DNA of 64,000 nucleotides from Mucilaginibacter ginkgonis (GCF_009754905.2 NZ_CP066775.1:496001-560000), one strand, 5' to 3'. Positions 30,001 to 38,102 are shown, counted from the stretch's first letter. Translations and numbers: made by a program. The notes: generated from the sequence alone by a model not told the origin.

Positions 30001-33000
30001 AGTGTAAGTGAAAGAGGTGTTTGGATTTGTGCCGGTATTCGCGGCAACGGTACCATAGATTGGAGGATCTACAACTTTCACCGTTGTCCCTGTTGCGCTT
30101 GCACCGTCATTATCTTTAACGGTATTTGGGATAGCGACGCCTGTGTTTGTAGAATATGTGTCATTTACACCTACAGGCCGCACGGTTACTGTTACCGTGA
30201 TAGGTGAGGTAGGTGTTCCGCCTGTATTTGTTAAGGTATACGTATAAGTATCGATACCCGTAAAACCCGTGGCCGGTGTGTAAGCAAGGTTACCACTGCC
30301 ATCGTTAATTATGCTGCCACCTTTGGCGGAAGTAGCAGTCGGGGTGACTGTGGCGCTGGTATAATTTGTGCCGTCATTAGCCTTAACATTTGTAGTCTTG
30401 GTTGTCCCAACTAAGGTAAGATCAGCGTCCGGAGTACCGCCACCCGTAAGTGTGCCATTAGCGCCAGAGTTGGCTATATTAATCACTACGGTGATCGGAT
30501 CAGATACTACGCCGTCAGCCGTTGTCAGGGTGTAGGTATAAGTGTCAGTTCCAACGTATCCTGTATTTGGTGTGTAGGTAAATGCAGCAGCTGTGCCGTT
30601 CGCAACCACTGTACCTTTGGCCGGCAACGTAACCGCAGTAACAGTAGTGCCTGTAGCACTCGGGCCATCGTTATCTTTTACACTGTTTGGTATAGCGATA
30701 TTGATACCTGTATTATAAACATCACGTACACCGACCGGTTTAACAGCCATAGTAACTGTAACGGGGGCACCAGGTGTACCGCCGGCGTTTGTAAGTGTAT
30801 ATGTGTATGTGTCAACTCCGATGAAGTTCGCAGGAGGTGTATAAATTAAGTTACCGTTCCCATCATTTACAATGGTTCCGCCTTTAGCCGAAGTTGCAAT
30901 AGGCGTTACAGTGGCATTAGTAAAAGTTGCACCATCATTAGCCTTTACATTAGTAATCTTTGGTGTATTGATACGTGTTACATCTGCATCATTACTCCCA
31001 TTAGCGGTCGGTGCCACAATATTTATAGTTACAGTAATTGGGTCAGACACAACACCATCTGCAGTAGTTAGTGTGTACGTATAAGTATCTGTACCAACGT
31101 AACCAGCTGCAGGCGTATAGGTGAACGTGGTATTTGCCGTATTAGGCGCCGAAACACTGCCATGTGCCGGTTGCGTTACCACAGTCAAAGTTGTACCGTT
31201 TGCACTCGCACCGTCATTTGTTTTAACATCGTTAACAACAGGAATGCCCACAGCTGTAGAGTATACATCATTAACACCAATTGGCTTAACCCTAACTGTA
31301 ACAGTTAGAGGAGCTGACACGGAACCACTTGTGGTTAGGGTATAAGTATAAGTATCGATACCGCTAAAATTAGTGGGCGGGGTATAGTTGACCTTATTTG
31401 TCCCGTCATTAATCACGGTACCGCCTTTAGTTGTTGTAGCTGTTGGCAGGTTAACAGTTGCGTTAGCATTGTCGCTACCATCATTGGCTTTTACATCTTT
31501 TGTAACAGGGGTATTAATTATCGTGCCGTCGGTATCATCTGCGCCTTTTGAAATAATGTTCTCTGTTACGGTTATCTGTGCGGATGAAACGCCGTCAGCA
31601 GTTGTAAGTGTGTATGTATAAGTGTCCGTGCCTGCAAAATTATTATTTGGTGTATATACAAAAGCCGTCCCGGCTTGATTCAAAGCTACGTTTCCATTTG
31701 TTGGGGCAGTAGTACCTAATGCGAGCACAACACCTGTTGTGGTGCCGCTTGGCCCGTCATTATCTTTAACGGTATTTGTCTTCGGGGTGTTAGTTCGGGT
31801 AACATAAGTATCGTTGACACCTGTAGGTTGAACATTTACGGTTACAAGTATTGGCGGTGTTGTAACACCATTGTTAGTTAATGTATAATAATAGGTGTCT
31901 TTACCAACAAAGTCTTGAGCTGGTTTATAACTTACGGTTTGATCCTGATTAACACTAATTGTACCACCTTTTGTGGTTGTGGCAGTTGTTGTTCCCGACG
32001 CATTAGTCAAAGTAACTGTTGCGGCACTGTAAGCATTTCCGTCATTCCCCTTTACATTGGTTGATGCTACAGTAGTATTTATTGGCGTGCTGTAGCTATC
32101 GGGAACCCCATTTGCGTTGATGGTTATAAAAACAGTCACAGGGTCAGACGCAACACTTCCTGTAGCCGCTGAAGTGGTTAAAGTATAGGTAAAACTATCT
32201 GTTCCCGTCGCGTTTGCAGTCGGGGTGTATGTAAATGTATTATCTTGATTTAAAGTAACGCTACCTTTAGTTGGGTCTGTAGTTTTGGTTAATATTATCC
32301 CTGCTGCAGATCCGCTTACACCATCATTTGCTAAAACAGGTATATTATTTATAGGTGTGCCAATTGCGGTTTGCACTGAATCTGGCTTTCCAACCGGCTT
32401 TATTCTAACACCAACTGTTATAGGTGCAGAAACAACATTGTCTGTTGTTACCAATGTATAAGTGTAAGCGTCAACACCTACGTAGTTGTTTGGCGTGGTA
32501 TATAAAATATTAGCGCCGTTTGTATCTGCTGCTACCGTACCACCTTTAGTTGTCGCAGTAGCAACAGGTTTAACTGTTATACCACTTACTGTACGACTGG
32601 CATCATTACTTTTAACATCTTGAACGACAGCTGACGCATTAATAGTTGTATTCAAAGCATCGGTACTTCCAACAGGTTTTACTCTAACAGTAACTGTAAT
32701 CGGATCGGAAACAACACCATCGGCTGTGGTCAACGTATAAGTAAATGTATCTAAACCTGCGTAGCCTGCCGCTGGAGTGTAATTAACTGTTTTTCCATCA
32801 TTTGCTAAAGCAATGGTTCCTCCTTTGGTAGACGTTGCCGGGAGACCGGTAACCGTAGTACCTGTATTGCTGCCACTAGCACCGTCGTTGCCGGTAACAT
32901 TAATTGCTCTAGGAGTTGTCGCACCCGCAGCTACGGAGTCAACATCAGCAACGCCTACTGGTTTAACGATTACGTCAACACGCGTTGGTGCCGATGAGCC

Positions 33001-35598
33001 GGTACCATTAGTAACTGTATATAAGAATGAATCTTTACCTGTATACCCGCTTGTAGGCGTGTATGTTACAGAGTTATCGTTTTGTTTTATAGCAGTGCCA
33101 TGAGATGGAGTAGTAGTAACATCTACTGTACCTGTAGGATCGCCGTCATTCACCCTTAAGTCCTGATTTTTAGCTACACCAATTGTTGTTTTTAGCGAAT
33201 CCGGTGCTGCAGCAGGACCAGCAGCATAAGTAATCGTGATCGTTGCAGCATTGCTTTCTGCGCCCGCAAGATCTTTTACGGTATATGCGATCGAGGCCGG
33301 ACTATTACCGGAATTAAATGTTGCTGCGGCTACGAAGGTTATAACCCCGGTTGTCGGGTTAACCGTAAAGGTTCCTTTGGTACCTACAGTATAAGAGGTA
33401 CCGCGCGCGGCGGCGTTAGTTGGATCAACTAGTTGAACCTTAGTTTTATCAATCGTGGTATTACCCTCAGGGTCTGTATCATTAGTTAGAACAGTTATTG
33501 GTAATGTGCCGGATGTTTGGATACCACCTCCATCATCATTTGCTACAGGAGGACGGTCCATACCTAATTTTATACCGCTGACATCTAAGGACGTTACAGG
33601 GGTTGTAACTGTAATCTGTAAGTTTGGCGTGCCGGTTTGAAGTGCATCTGTAGTCTGGCCTACGTTGTTGGTCCCATAAGATGCATTGATGGGAACATAC
33701 GGAGTTGGTAAAGTTGCCGGAACTGCTGCCAATGTAGTAGTGCCATCAATGGTTGCATTAACCGTAGAAATAGCTACTGTAAAAGTGCCGGTATTAACAC
33801 CAGTAAAACTGAATGCACCTACATTAGGAGCCGTAACACCTACTGCAACCTTCTGCAAAAGCACAGAGTTACTCGCAGTACCGTTAGCTAAATATGCATA
33901 AAGTTGTTGAGTGGTGTTGCCGCTGGCGACATTACCAATAGCCGTACCATTAACCACATTATCGCTATTGCCATTACCATCAAGAAAGACAGAACCGCTA
34001 ACTGTAATACCGGTAACATCAAATCTGTAATCTTCGGTTTCCCCATCCGCAACATAACTTTGGCTTCTAGGATCCACCGTTGTATTGTCAGAGTTACTTA
34101 AGTTATTTGGTATTGTAGTTGTCGTGACTCGTAAGCGTATATAATTTGGGCCTGCTTTAATAAAGTTTTTAAAAAGAGCATTGGCATATGTGAAAGAGTA
34201 GGATTGCGCACTGGTGTTACTTGGGACAACAAGTTCCTTCTCTTCGTTTTGCGTAAATTTGCCATCACTATTTAGGTCAACCCAACAGTATAATTTTGCG
34301 GCTACGTTCTTACCATTCGTGACGGAGGGTACGTTTAGTGTAAGGTCGCCATCTTGGTTTACCTTCATTGTTGGTTTGTTTGCTCCGGTAAAAGTGCTTT
34401 CATCATTAACAAAAGACGAATCATCCACACTAGCGTACACGTTGCCAATTTGCTGACCATCCGGGTCTACCGTTGGCGTGTTTGTTGGGTCACTAGAAAC
34501 TGTCCCTATGTAAACATTCGCTAGCGGAGATAGCACTGCTTGAGGAGTAGTTGTATTTATCGAATAAGTGCCGTCGGTAGGAAATTGAGTCTGTGGCGCA
34601 AAGTTGTCAATGTAATTACCCGTGAAGCCATAGCTGGATGGTGCGTCACCCAAGTCAAAAGGCAATATGAAACCAACGGCAACAGCGGTTGAACCTTCAC
34701 CTTTTAAAGTAATGTTATCTATCTCCTTAGCGCCATCAACGTACATGACAGCCGTTATGCCATAATTGCCGTTTGCAGATGAACCGTCTGTTGGCGTGGT
34801 ATTTTTAATGGTAAACTTTTGACCAGAATTTTCCAAAATCAGCTTGTAATTGTTTGCATCAGCATCAGTGTAGGGTTGATTACTATTATTGTAGTTACCT
34901 GAAGGTGCAAACAACTTTGATAGTAGTTGAAACTTGAGCGAATTTGGAGTTGTAGCGCTAAAATACTCACCTGATGCAGGAGAAGACATCGATTCCGCAT
35001 CAGCGATTACCATCCCAGGATAAGGCAAGGATACCGTGTCTGCTGCTGCCGGGCCGACTTTTAAACTAACATATAGTTTAATGTTAAGTGTTGCAGAAGC
35101 TCCGTACGGTCCTCCAATACCAACATTTGGAATACCACCGCTGCCTGTTACAAATGGTGTGTTAGGATTGAAAAGATAATTTAAGCGATCGGATCCTGAG
35201 CCTTCGCCAACTCCTGGCGTATGGGGCCGGATACGAGTATGTGTCGGATCAGTAAAGGATATGTTACTTATGTCTGCCGAAATTGTAACCGTTGGCGAAA
35301 ATTTCCAGACATAGTGCCCTGCTACAATTGACGGGCCAACGTTATCATTACCTGTTTGGGTAGGAGTACTTGCACCCAGATAGCTGTTTGGAGCTGATAC
35401 AAGCGTAGAACCGGTAGTTCCCGTATTTCCATCACCCGTGTAAGAAGCGTTTACATCACCGAAGGTTAACCAGTAAATTGATTTAAGCAGCCTTGGGTCG
35501 GCCTGGCCGGATCTTGCATATTGTGCGGAAACCTTATTGAAAAATAAGGTTGTAATTGAACATACTAAAACAATTCTAAGTAAGTATCTTTTTACCAT
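24010..35598 (-). CDS. giant (3862 aa) CshA-like repeat adhesin with T9SS type-B C-terminal domain
   Basis: Signal peptide (about 1-25, ending VSAQ), then a non-repetitive N-terminal region (about 26-670) whose start SIYWLTFGDVNASYTG resembles CshA-type adhesins, with a DPEG-containing cadherin-like unit near its end. About 29 tandem domains of 85-97 residues follow, each built as VNDTYST...NDVKANDG...HGTV...FTYTP..GYVGTDTYTYTLTT.DGVVSDPITV. Two DUF11-like domains (TYNLVVTNNGAAPITNI; TYTFTVTNTGTVTLNNI), a last Ig-like unit and the CTD (NTFTPNGDGINDTFEI, NRWGNEVYHKT, GTYYFLLHL) close the protein. It should be exported by the T9SS and act as a long surface fibre. First gene of an operon with PorP/SprF and a PorE-like protein. 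The domains group into pairs and six-domain blocks. Confidence 0.9.
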   Translation of the reverse strand: MVKRYLLRIVLVCSITTLFFNKVSAQYARSGQADPRLLKSIYWLTFGDVNASYTGDGNTGTTGSTLVSAPNSYLGASTPTQTGNDNVGPSIVAGHYVWKFSPTVTISADISNISFTDPTHTRIRPHTPGVGEGSGSDRLNYLFNPNTPFVTGSGGIPNVGIGGPYGASATLNIKLYVSLKVGPAAADTVSLPYPGMVIADAESMSSPASGEYFSATTPNSLKFQLLSKLFAPSGNYNNSNQPYTDADANNYKLILENSGQKFTIKNTTPTDGSSANGNYGITAVMYVDGAKEIDNITLKGEGSTAVAVGFILPFDLGDAPSSYGFTGNYIDNFAPQTQFPTDGTYSINTTTPQAVLSPLANVYIGTVSSDPTNTPTVDPDGQQIGNVYASVDDSSFVNDESTFTGANKPTMKVNQDGDLTLNVPSVTNGKNVAAKLYCWVDLNSDGKFTQNEEKELVVPSNTSAQSYSFTYANALFKNFIKAGPNYIRLRVTTTTIPNNLSNSDNTTVDPRSQSYVADGETEDYRFDVTGITVSGSVFLDGNGNSDNVVNGTAIGNVASGNTTQQLYAYLANGTASNSVLLQKVAVGVTAPNVGAFSFTGVNTGTFTVAISTVNATIDGTTTLAAVPATLPTPYVPINASYGTNNVGQTTDALQTGTPNLQITVTTPVTSLDVSGIKLGMDRPPVANDDGGGIQTSGTLPITVLTNDTDPEGNTTIDKTKVQLVDPTNAAARGTSYTVGTKGTFTVNPTTGVITFVAAATFNSGNSPASIAYTVKDLAGAESNAATITITYAAGPAAAPDSLKTTIGVAKNQDLRVNDGDPTGTVDVTTTPSHGTAIKQNDNSVTYTPTSGYTGKDSFLYTVTNGTGSSAPTRVDVIVKPVGVADVDSVAAGATTPRAINVTGNDGASGSNTGTTVTGLPATSTKGGTIALANDGKTVNYTPAAGYAGLDTFTYTLTTADGVVSDPITVTVRVKPVGSTDALNTTINASAVVQDVKSNDASRTVSGITVKPVATATTKGGTVAADTNGANILYTTPNNYVGVDAYTYTLVTTDNVVSAPITVGVRIKPVGKPDSVQTAIGTPINNIPVLANDGVSGSAAGIILTKTTDPTKGSVTLNQDNTFTYTPTANATGTDSFTYTLTTSAATGSVASDPVTVFITINANGVPDSYSTPINTTVASTNVKGNDGNAYSAATVTLTNASGTTTATTTKGGTISVNQDQTVSYKPAQDFVGKDTYYYTLTNNGVTTPPILVTVNVQPTGVNDTYVTRTNTPKTNTVKDNDGPSGTTTGVVLALGTTAPTNGNVALNQAGTAFVYTPNNNFAGTDTYTYTLTTADGVSSAQITVTENIISKGADDTDGTIINTPVTKDVKANDGSDNANATVNLPTATTTKGGTVINDGTNKVNYTPPTNFSGIDTYTYTLTTSGSVSAPLTVTVRVKPIGVNDVYSTAVGIPVVNDVKTNDGASANGTTLTVVTQPAHGSVSAPNTANTTFTYTPAAGYVGTDTYTYTLTTADGVVSDPITVTINIVAPTANGSNDADVTRINTPKITNVKANDGATFTNATVTPIATSAKGGTIVNDGNGNLIYTPPANFIGVDTYTYTLTNAGGTPGAPVTVTMAVKPVGVRDVYNTGINIAIPNSVKDNDGPSATGTTVTAVTLPAKGTVVANGTAAAFTYTPNTGYVGTDTYTYTLTTADGVVSDPITVVINIANSGANGTLTGGGTPDADLTLVGTTKTTNVKANDGTNYTSATVTPTATSAKGGSIINDGSGNLAYTPATGFTGIDTYTYTLTNTGGTPTSPITVTVTVRPVGVNDTYSTNTGVAIPNTVKDNDGASATGTTVKVVDPPIYGTVAANTGTNPNTSFTYTPPAGFNGTDTYTYALVTSDGVTSAPITVTIKVTPVGTAGTDDTETTTINTPVTTNVKGNDGPSFTNAVVTPTATTTKGGTAVNDGADKVVYTPPANFSGKDTYTYTLTNTGGTPTAPVTVTVSVKPTGINDTYSTAVGVAVVNDVKVNDGAGANGTTLAVVTQPTHGAISAPNTANTTFTYTPAAGYTGTDTYTYTLTTVDGVVSDPITVTINIVTPGTNGSNDADITPINTAKATNVKANDGTTFANATVTPSTTSTKGGTTVNDGNGNLLYTPPTNFIGKDTYTYTLTNSGGTAGAPVTVTISVKPVGVRDVYNTGINIAVVNNVKDNDGPSATGTTVAAVTQPLHGTVAANGTNTGFTYTPTTGYVGTDTYTYTLTTTDGVVSDPITVVVNIANSGTSGTLTTGGTPDADVTFVGTAKTTNVKANDGTNYTNATVTPTATSTKAGTVTNDGNGNLVYTPAAGFIGIDTYTYTLTNTGGTPTSPITVTIRVRPVGVNDKYSTSTGVAIPNTVKDNDGASATGTTVKVVDPPIYGTVAANTGTNPNTSFTYTPPAGFNGTDTYTYSLITTDGVVSAPITVTITVAPAATVGTDDTEATTINTPVTTNVKGNDGPSFTNAVVTPTATTTKGGTAVNDGADKVVYTPPADYSGKDTYTYTLTNAGGTPTAPVTVTVSVKPTGVRDIYSTAVGVPVVNDVKTNDGAGANGTTLAVITQPAHGSVSAPNTANTTFTYTPTAGYVGTDTYTYTLTTADGVVSDPITVAITIVTPGANGSNDADVTRINTPKVTNVKANDGATFANATVTPSATSAKGGTITNDGNGNLIYTPAVNFIGLDTYTYTLTNAGGTPAAPVTVTMAVKPVGVRDVYNTGINTAVVNNVKDNDGPSAIGTTVAAVTQPLHGTVAANGTNTGFTYTPTTGYVGTDTYTYTLTTTDGVVSDPITVVVNIANSGANGTLTAGGTPDADQTLVGVARTTNVKANDGTNYTNATVTPTASSAKAGTVTNDGSGNLIYTPAAGFTGIDTYTYTLTNAGSTPTSPITVTITVRPVGVNDTYSTTVNTAIANTVKDNDGASATGTTVKVVTPPTYGTVTANTGNTAFTYTPANNYVGADTYSYSLTTADGVTSAPITVTVTVNGKPTGVNDAYTTAINTPIVNDVKANDGAAASTTVAVVTQPAHGTVAANAGNTAFTYTPATGYVGTDTYTYTLTTAGGAVSDPITVTITIINNGIPDNAITTVGTPVTTDVKANDGPNFTNATVTPSPTTTKGGTAVNDGTGKVTYTPPAGFTGKDTYTYTLTNSGGTPTSPVTVNVSVKPVGVNDTYSTAVNTPLVNDVKSNDGASATGTTVAVATAPLHGTVVANGASTNFTYTPATGYVGTDTYTYTLTTADGVISDPISVTITIVTPGANGTPDFDTTPINTAKTTNVKANDGTNFTNATVTPSATSSKGGTVINDGTGNLIYTPPTGFIGKDTYTYTLTNAGSAPTSPIVVTISVKPVGVTDNFATSLNTPVANDVKANDGASATGTTIAVVTQPLHGTVTPNSANTQFAYVPTAGYVGTDTYTYTLTTADGVVSDPITVNITITSVSLTFTKVATSGASAVGDVITYNLVVTNNGAAPITNIRVTDAGADAGSISPATVATLAAGASTTVTAKHTVTAADVAAGSYSNQASVTATDINGNTVSKPKSDNPATPAVDDPTVVPILPKGSISLVKTGVSDYTSVTYTFTVTNTGTVTLNNISLTDALLNITNSPITVQGGLAAGAKTTVTFKYTLTQADRDAAKVTNVASISAVDANNNTITNTATVTNSVPPAPTAMPDPVSTQVGSSVTITPSKNDSQSGAAFVAIEILQQPKHGTLKVNADLTVTYTPDPGYNGPDSFTYRLRDLNGFYTNAAAVAISDGFVNNLTIPNTFTPNGDGINDTFEIIGIENYPSNELIIVNRWGNEVYHKTNYTKEWTGEGLNEGTYYFLLHLKNADGSDLEVIKGYVSLIRNKVN
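26590..31545 (-). repeat. three tandem copies of a six-domain (about 1.65 kb) block inside the giant adhesin gene
   Basis: Block boundaries estimated from recurring landmarks are about 31545-29890, 29890-28232 and 28232-26590, giving periods near 1.65 kb. Each block has the same six domain types in the same order, starting with TINTPVT, then STAVGxPVVND, SNDADxT, VRDVYNTGIN, TPDAD and VNDxYSTxTG (STTVN in the third copy). Corresponding domains of different copies are far more alike than neighbours within a copy. Confidence 0.8.
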
Positions 35599-36118
35599 AT
35601 ATATACTTTAGATCTCAAAAAATTGAGCATAACATTCGATAACGGCATATCAGAAATATTTAAATGAAACATTTTAAAACATTTGCCGTATGTGAACTTG
35701 CGGCATTATCTTAATTTTCTTTCTGATAACACTTTACGTAACTTATTTAACCTCGCAAAAATATAAATTATAAAACGAAATAAATTGACGTATTCCCTTA
35801 TTATGTAAGAGAAAATTCAATTTTTAATTATACGGTAAATTTTATTTCGTTAATAGAAATTTTAACTCTGGCTAGAAATTCTATGTTTTATAAAGTTTGC
35901 ACCTTAAATATTATCATTCGCAACTTTAGCAGTTTAGTAAACAATTTAATTTAAATGGATAAATTATCACTACGGTACTTGGAATTAATAAGTGCCGTAT
36001 ACCTTGTAAAGATTAAAACACTTGCCTGTTCAAATATGTCGGCCATCTAATAATGTCCACTATCAATTTCAACTATAATTGCAAACTTGTATATTTGCTG
36101 CTCTTAATGTATGCTTAA
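35599..36118. other. AT-rich intergenic region between adhesin operon and tRNA-Leu pair
   Basis: About 520 bp without a convincing gene. It should hold the promoter of the adhesin operon on the minus strand: a TATTTTTG box (35763-35756) matches the -7 consensus but I see no matching TTTG upstream, so it is only a weak candidate. At the right end lies the tRNA promoter. Confidence 0.5.
36067..36097 (+). promoter_or_regulatory. promoter of the tRNA-Leu pair
   Basis: TTTC (36067-36070, one mismatch to TTTG), a 19-nt spacer, then TATATTTG (36090-36097), a full match to the TAnnTTTG -7 box. The first tRNA begins 21 bp after it. Confidence 0.6.
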
Positions 36119-36202
36119 GCCCAGGTGGCGAAATTGGTAAACGTTGCGGTCTCAGAAGCCGTTGAGAATTGTCTCTTGAGAGTTCGAGTCTCTCCCTGGG
36201 CA
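36119..36202 (+). tRNA. tRNA-Leu(CAG)
   Basis: 84 nt. The acceptor stem GCCCAGG pairs with CCTGGGC, followed by discriminator A. The D-arm is GGCGAAATTGGTAAACG, the anticodon loop CTCAGAA with anticodon CAG, a long class-II variable arm follows, and the T-arm contains GTTCGAGTC. CCA is not encoded. Confidence 0.95.
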
Positions 36203-36220
36203 CATTAAGTTGAATACGAC

Positions 36221-36304
36221 GCCCGGGTGGCGAAATTGGTAGACGCACCATCTTGAGGGGGTGGCATCCGTAAGGTTGTACGAGTTCGAATCTCGTTCCG
36301 GGCA
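36221..36304 (+). tRNA. tRNA-Leu(GAG)
   Basis: 84 nt. The acceptor stem GCCCGGG pairs with TCCGGGC (one G-T pair), followed by discriminator A. The anticodon stem CCATC/GGTGG encloses the loop TTGAGGG with anticodon GAG; the variable arm is long and the T-arm reads GTTCGAATC. CCA is not encoded. It lies 18 bp after tRNA-Leu(CAG) and its 3' end is 10 bp from the stop codon of the last phage-cluster gene. Confidence 0.95.
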
Positions 36305-36314
36305 CTTTAGATAA

Positions 36315-36776
36315 TCATTTCTTAAATTTCTGACCGTAATACCATTCGACTATATAGACAGCGTCAGCCCACTTAAATTCTTTATTTCTAAGGGTAGCCG
36401 CTTCTTGTGCCAGCAAAACTGCTAAATTATGCAAGAAGGAACTTTTTATGTCGCCTTGGAGTTGATTGACCGTACTAATGGCTGAATAAACTACAGATTG
36501 CGTATCGGCTGTCGCTTTCTGGGTACTTACCAGTCTAAGAGATGAAAGGATAACAGGAAGTTGTAAACGCAACCATTTTACTATCTCATCATCTGCATTA
36601 CCGGGAATAATCGTTGTGATAATGTCTGCTACTTCGGGGTTTTTGTCATCAAAGCACTTAATTGCTTGAGTGACAGTTACTGCAGTTTTTGCTGCTTCTT
36701 TTAATTCCCCCGGTAATTGGTTAAATATCTGGCTTATATGTTTAAGCAGCGTTTTTATAAAAGATGTTAAACTCAT
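36315..36776 (-). CDS. hypothetical phage-cluster protein
   Basis: 153 residues, mostly helical, no signal peptide or membrane segment recognised. It is the last gene of the minus-strand phage operon, directly after a small membrane protein and the lysis genes, and ends 10 bp from tRNA-Leu(GAG). A role in lysis or as an accessory gene at the operon end is possible; I do not recognise the family. Confidence 0.65.
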   Translation of the reverse strand: MSLTSFIKTLLKHISQIFNQLPGELKEAAKTAVTVTQAIKCFDDKNPEVADIITTIIPGNADDEIVKWLRLQLPVILSSLRLVSTQKATADTQSVVYSAISTVNQLQGDIKSSFLHNLAVLLAQEAATLRNKEFKWADAVYIVEWYYGQKFKK

Positions 36777-36785
36777 ATTTGATAG

Positions 36786-37088
36786 CTATTCTGTCGGTTT
36801 AATTCCCTTTTGCTGCTCTATTAAATTTATGCGATGCGAAAGGGTGCGCAGCCATTCATGGTTCTCATTAATCTTAGTTTCGTCATTTTGAAAACGTAGA
36901 TCATTAAGCTGCTTTTGAAGGTCTGCTTTTACCGATACATCTTTTATGTCACTTCGTAGGCTATAATATGTAGTCATTATAGAAATTATGATAGATATGG
37001 TACTCATGATTATAAGTACCGCGGTAGATATTTTAACCTTTACATTGCGATTTTCAATGTTATCATCAGGCTCTTTTTTAATAGTCAT
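36786..37088 (-). CDS. small membrane protein with C-terminal coiled coil (phage lysis region)
   Basis: 100 residues: a charged N-terminus, one transmembrane segment (about residues 20-43, STAVLIIMSTISIIISIMTT) and a polar helical tail with heptad-like spacing (about 48-92). The position right after the endolysin gene (1-bp gap) and the topology are compatible with an inner-membrane spanin-like or holin-accessory role. This is inference from layout only. Confidence 0.65.
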   Translation of the reverse strand: MTIKKEPDDNIENRNVKVKISTAVLIIMSTISIIISIMTTYYSLRSDIKDVSVKADLQKQLNDLRFQNDETKINENHEWLRTLSHRINLIEQQKGIKPTE

Positions 37089-37089
37089 C

Positions 37090-37551
37090 TTAAGTCAAAA
37101 ATAATTTACGTTCAAGGAAACGGCGTTTGCTAAGTGCATTGATGGAGATCTTTTCATGCGAAACCGGGTCTGTAATTTTATTCCACACAAGAAATTGATC
37201 CGCTGCACCTGTCACATCGCCTGCATTTAATTTTTTTAACAATGTAGAGTTAGACATTACGCCGGGTCCAACATTGTAAGTTAGCGACACTAGCGCATCG
37301 AATTGGTTTTGTGTAAGGATTATCTTTACGCCCTCGTTAACTGCATCCTCATATCGTGTCAACGTATGTTCAAAAAGCTTGTCTGCTTGTATCGAGCTTG
37401 ATAAGAGGTCGCCGGGTTTAACAGCCTTTCCATTTTCGTATTTTGTAGATCCGTAACCAATCGTCCACACGCCTGCGCTATCTTTATAAGCATTAAGTCT
37501 GAGACCTTCAAAAGATTTAATCAATTGCACGCCAATATCACTTAATCTCAT
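37090..37551 (-). CDS. phage endolysin, GH24 lysozyme (T4 lysozyme type)
   Basis: 153 residues. The catalytic triad of T4-type lysozymes is in place: E15 (SFEG), D24 (YKDSAG) and T30 (WTIGYG), with the same 9- and 6-residue spacing as in T4 lysozyme; FDALVSLTYNVGPG is the conserved C-terminal lobe motif. It cleaves the MurNAc-GlcNAc bond of peptidoglycan. There is no signal peptide, so release needs a holin; the gene just upstream (14-bp overlap) encodes a two-helix membrane protein that fits that role. Confidence 0.92.
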   Translation of the reverse strand: MRLSDIGVQLIKSFEGLRLNAYKDSAGVWTIGYGSTKYENGKAVKPGDLLSSSIQADKLFEHTLTRYEDAVNEGVKIILTQNQFDALVSLTYNVGPGVMSNSTLLKKLNAGDVTGAADQFLVWNKITDPVSHEKISINALSKRRFLERKLFLT

Positions 37552-37777
37552 GATCTATGTTTGTTGATATAGATTGTTTAACAGCAAATTGCGCGACTGC
37601 TGCGACCGTGGAACCCACACTTATAAGTATAGTAGTCAATTTTTCGGGTATGCCACTAATTTGAGACAACGTTGCCCCTAGTGCAGCTACGCTCAAGCCA
37701 AAGGCTTGAGCGTATTTAAAAAATGATGGGGTGTCGCTCATAAAGCGTTGCCACAAAGAATATTTTTTTTCCATCAC
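37538..37777 (-). CDS. holin-like small membrane protein
   Basis: 79 residues with two hydrophobic segments (about 24-43 and 48-66) and a charged tail. Length, topology and position directly before the GH24 endolysin are typical for phage holins. The gene overlaps both neighbours by a few bases. No specific holin family recognised. Confidence 0.7.
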   Translation of the reverse strand: MMEKKYSLWQRFMSDTPSFFKYAQAFGLSVAALGATLSQISGIPEKLTTILISVGSTVAAVAQFAVKQSISTNIDHEIK

Positions 37778-38097
37778 TGTGTTGTTGGTAAGCTGCTACG
37801 TTGAGTGTTGATTTTATCGGCCCACTCTTTAATATACTTTTGAATATCCGCTATCAATTGCAAAGCTTGATTAGCTTGCTCAACATTAATATTTTTGGAT
37901 GTTGTATGGGCAATGGCTTCTGCACTTAAATTTAAAACTGCGAATAATTGCCCTGCCTTTTTAGGCGCTAAATGCAAAATCGTGTCTGGCTTAAACACCA
38001 AAGCATTTGTTGATGAATCTCTTTGTAATGTTTTCGATTTGCAGAATGCAGCAGCCGATACTATAAGGGCTAATACTGCTACGATGATTTTTTTCAT
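37774..38097 (-). CDS. small exported protein of the phage lysis/fibre region
   Basis: 107 residues with a clear Sec signal peptide (MKKIIVAVLALIVSAAAFCK) and a helical mature part. Cys19 sits at the end of the hydrophobic stretch and could be a lipidation site, though the lipobox is poor. It overlaps the holin-like gene by 4 bp. An o-spanin-like or periplasmic chaperone role is possible but unproven. Confidence 0.6.
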   Translation of the reverse strand: MKKIIVAVLALIVSAAAFCKSKTLQRDSSTNALVFKPDTILHLAPKKAGQLFAVLNLSAEAIAHTTSKNINVEQANQALQLIADIQKYIKEWADKINTQRSSLPTTQ

Positions 38098-38102
38098 GTG
38101 GA

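Noticed and set aside
24154..34456. Many plus-strand open frames of 60-96 aa opposite the giant adhesin
   Set aside because: They recur with the repeat period and have Val/Thr-rich sequences that are simply the complement of the repeats; no start signals.
36069..36305. Open frame of 78 aa on the minus strand across both tRNA genes
   Set aside because: It is the reverse strand of two well-folded tRNA-Leu genes; such frames are a frequent annotation artefact.
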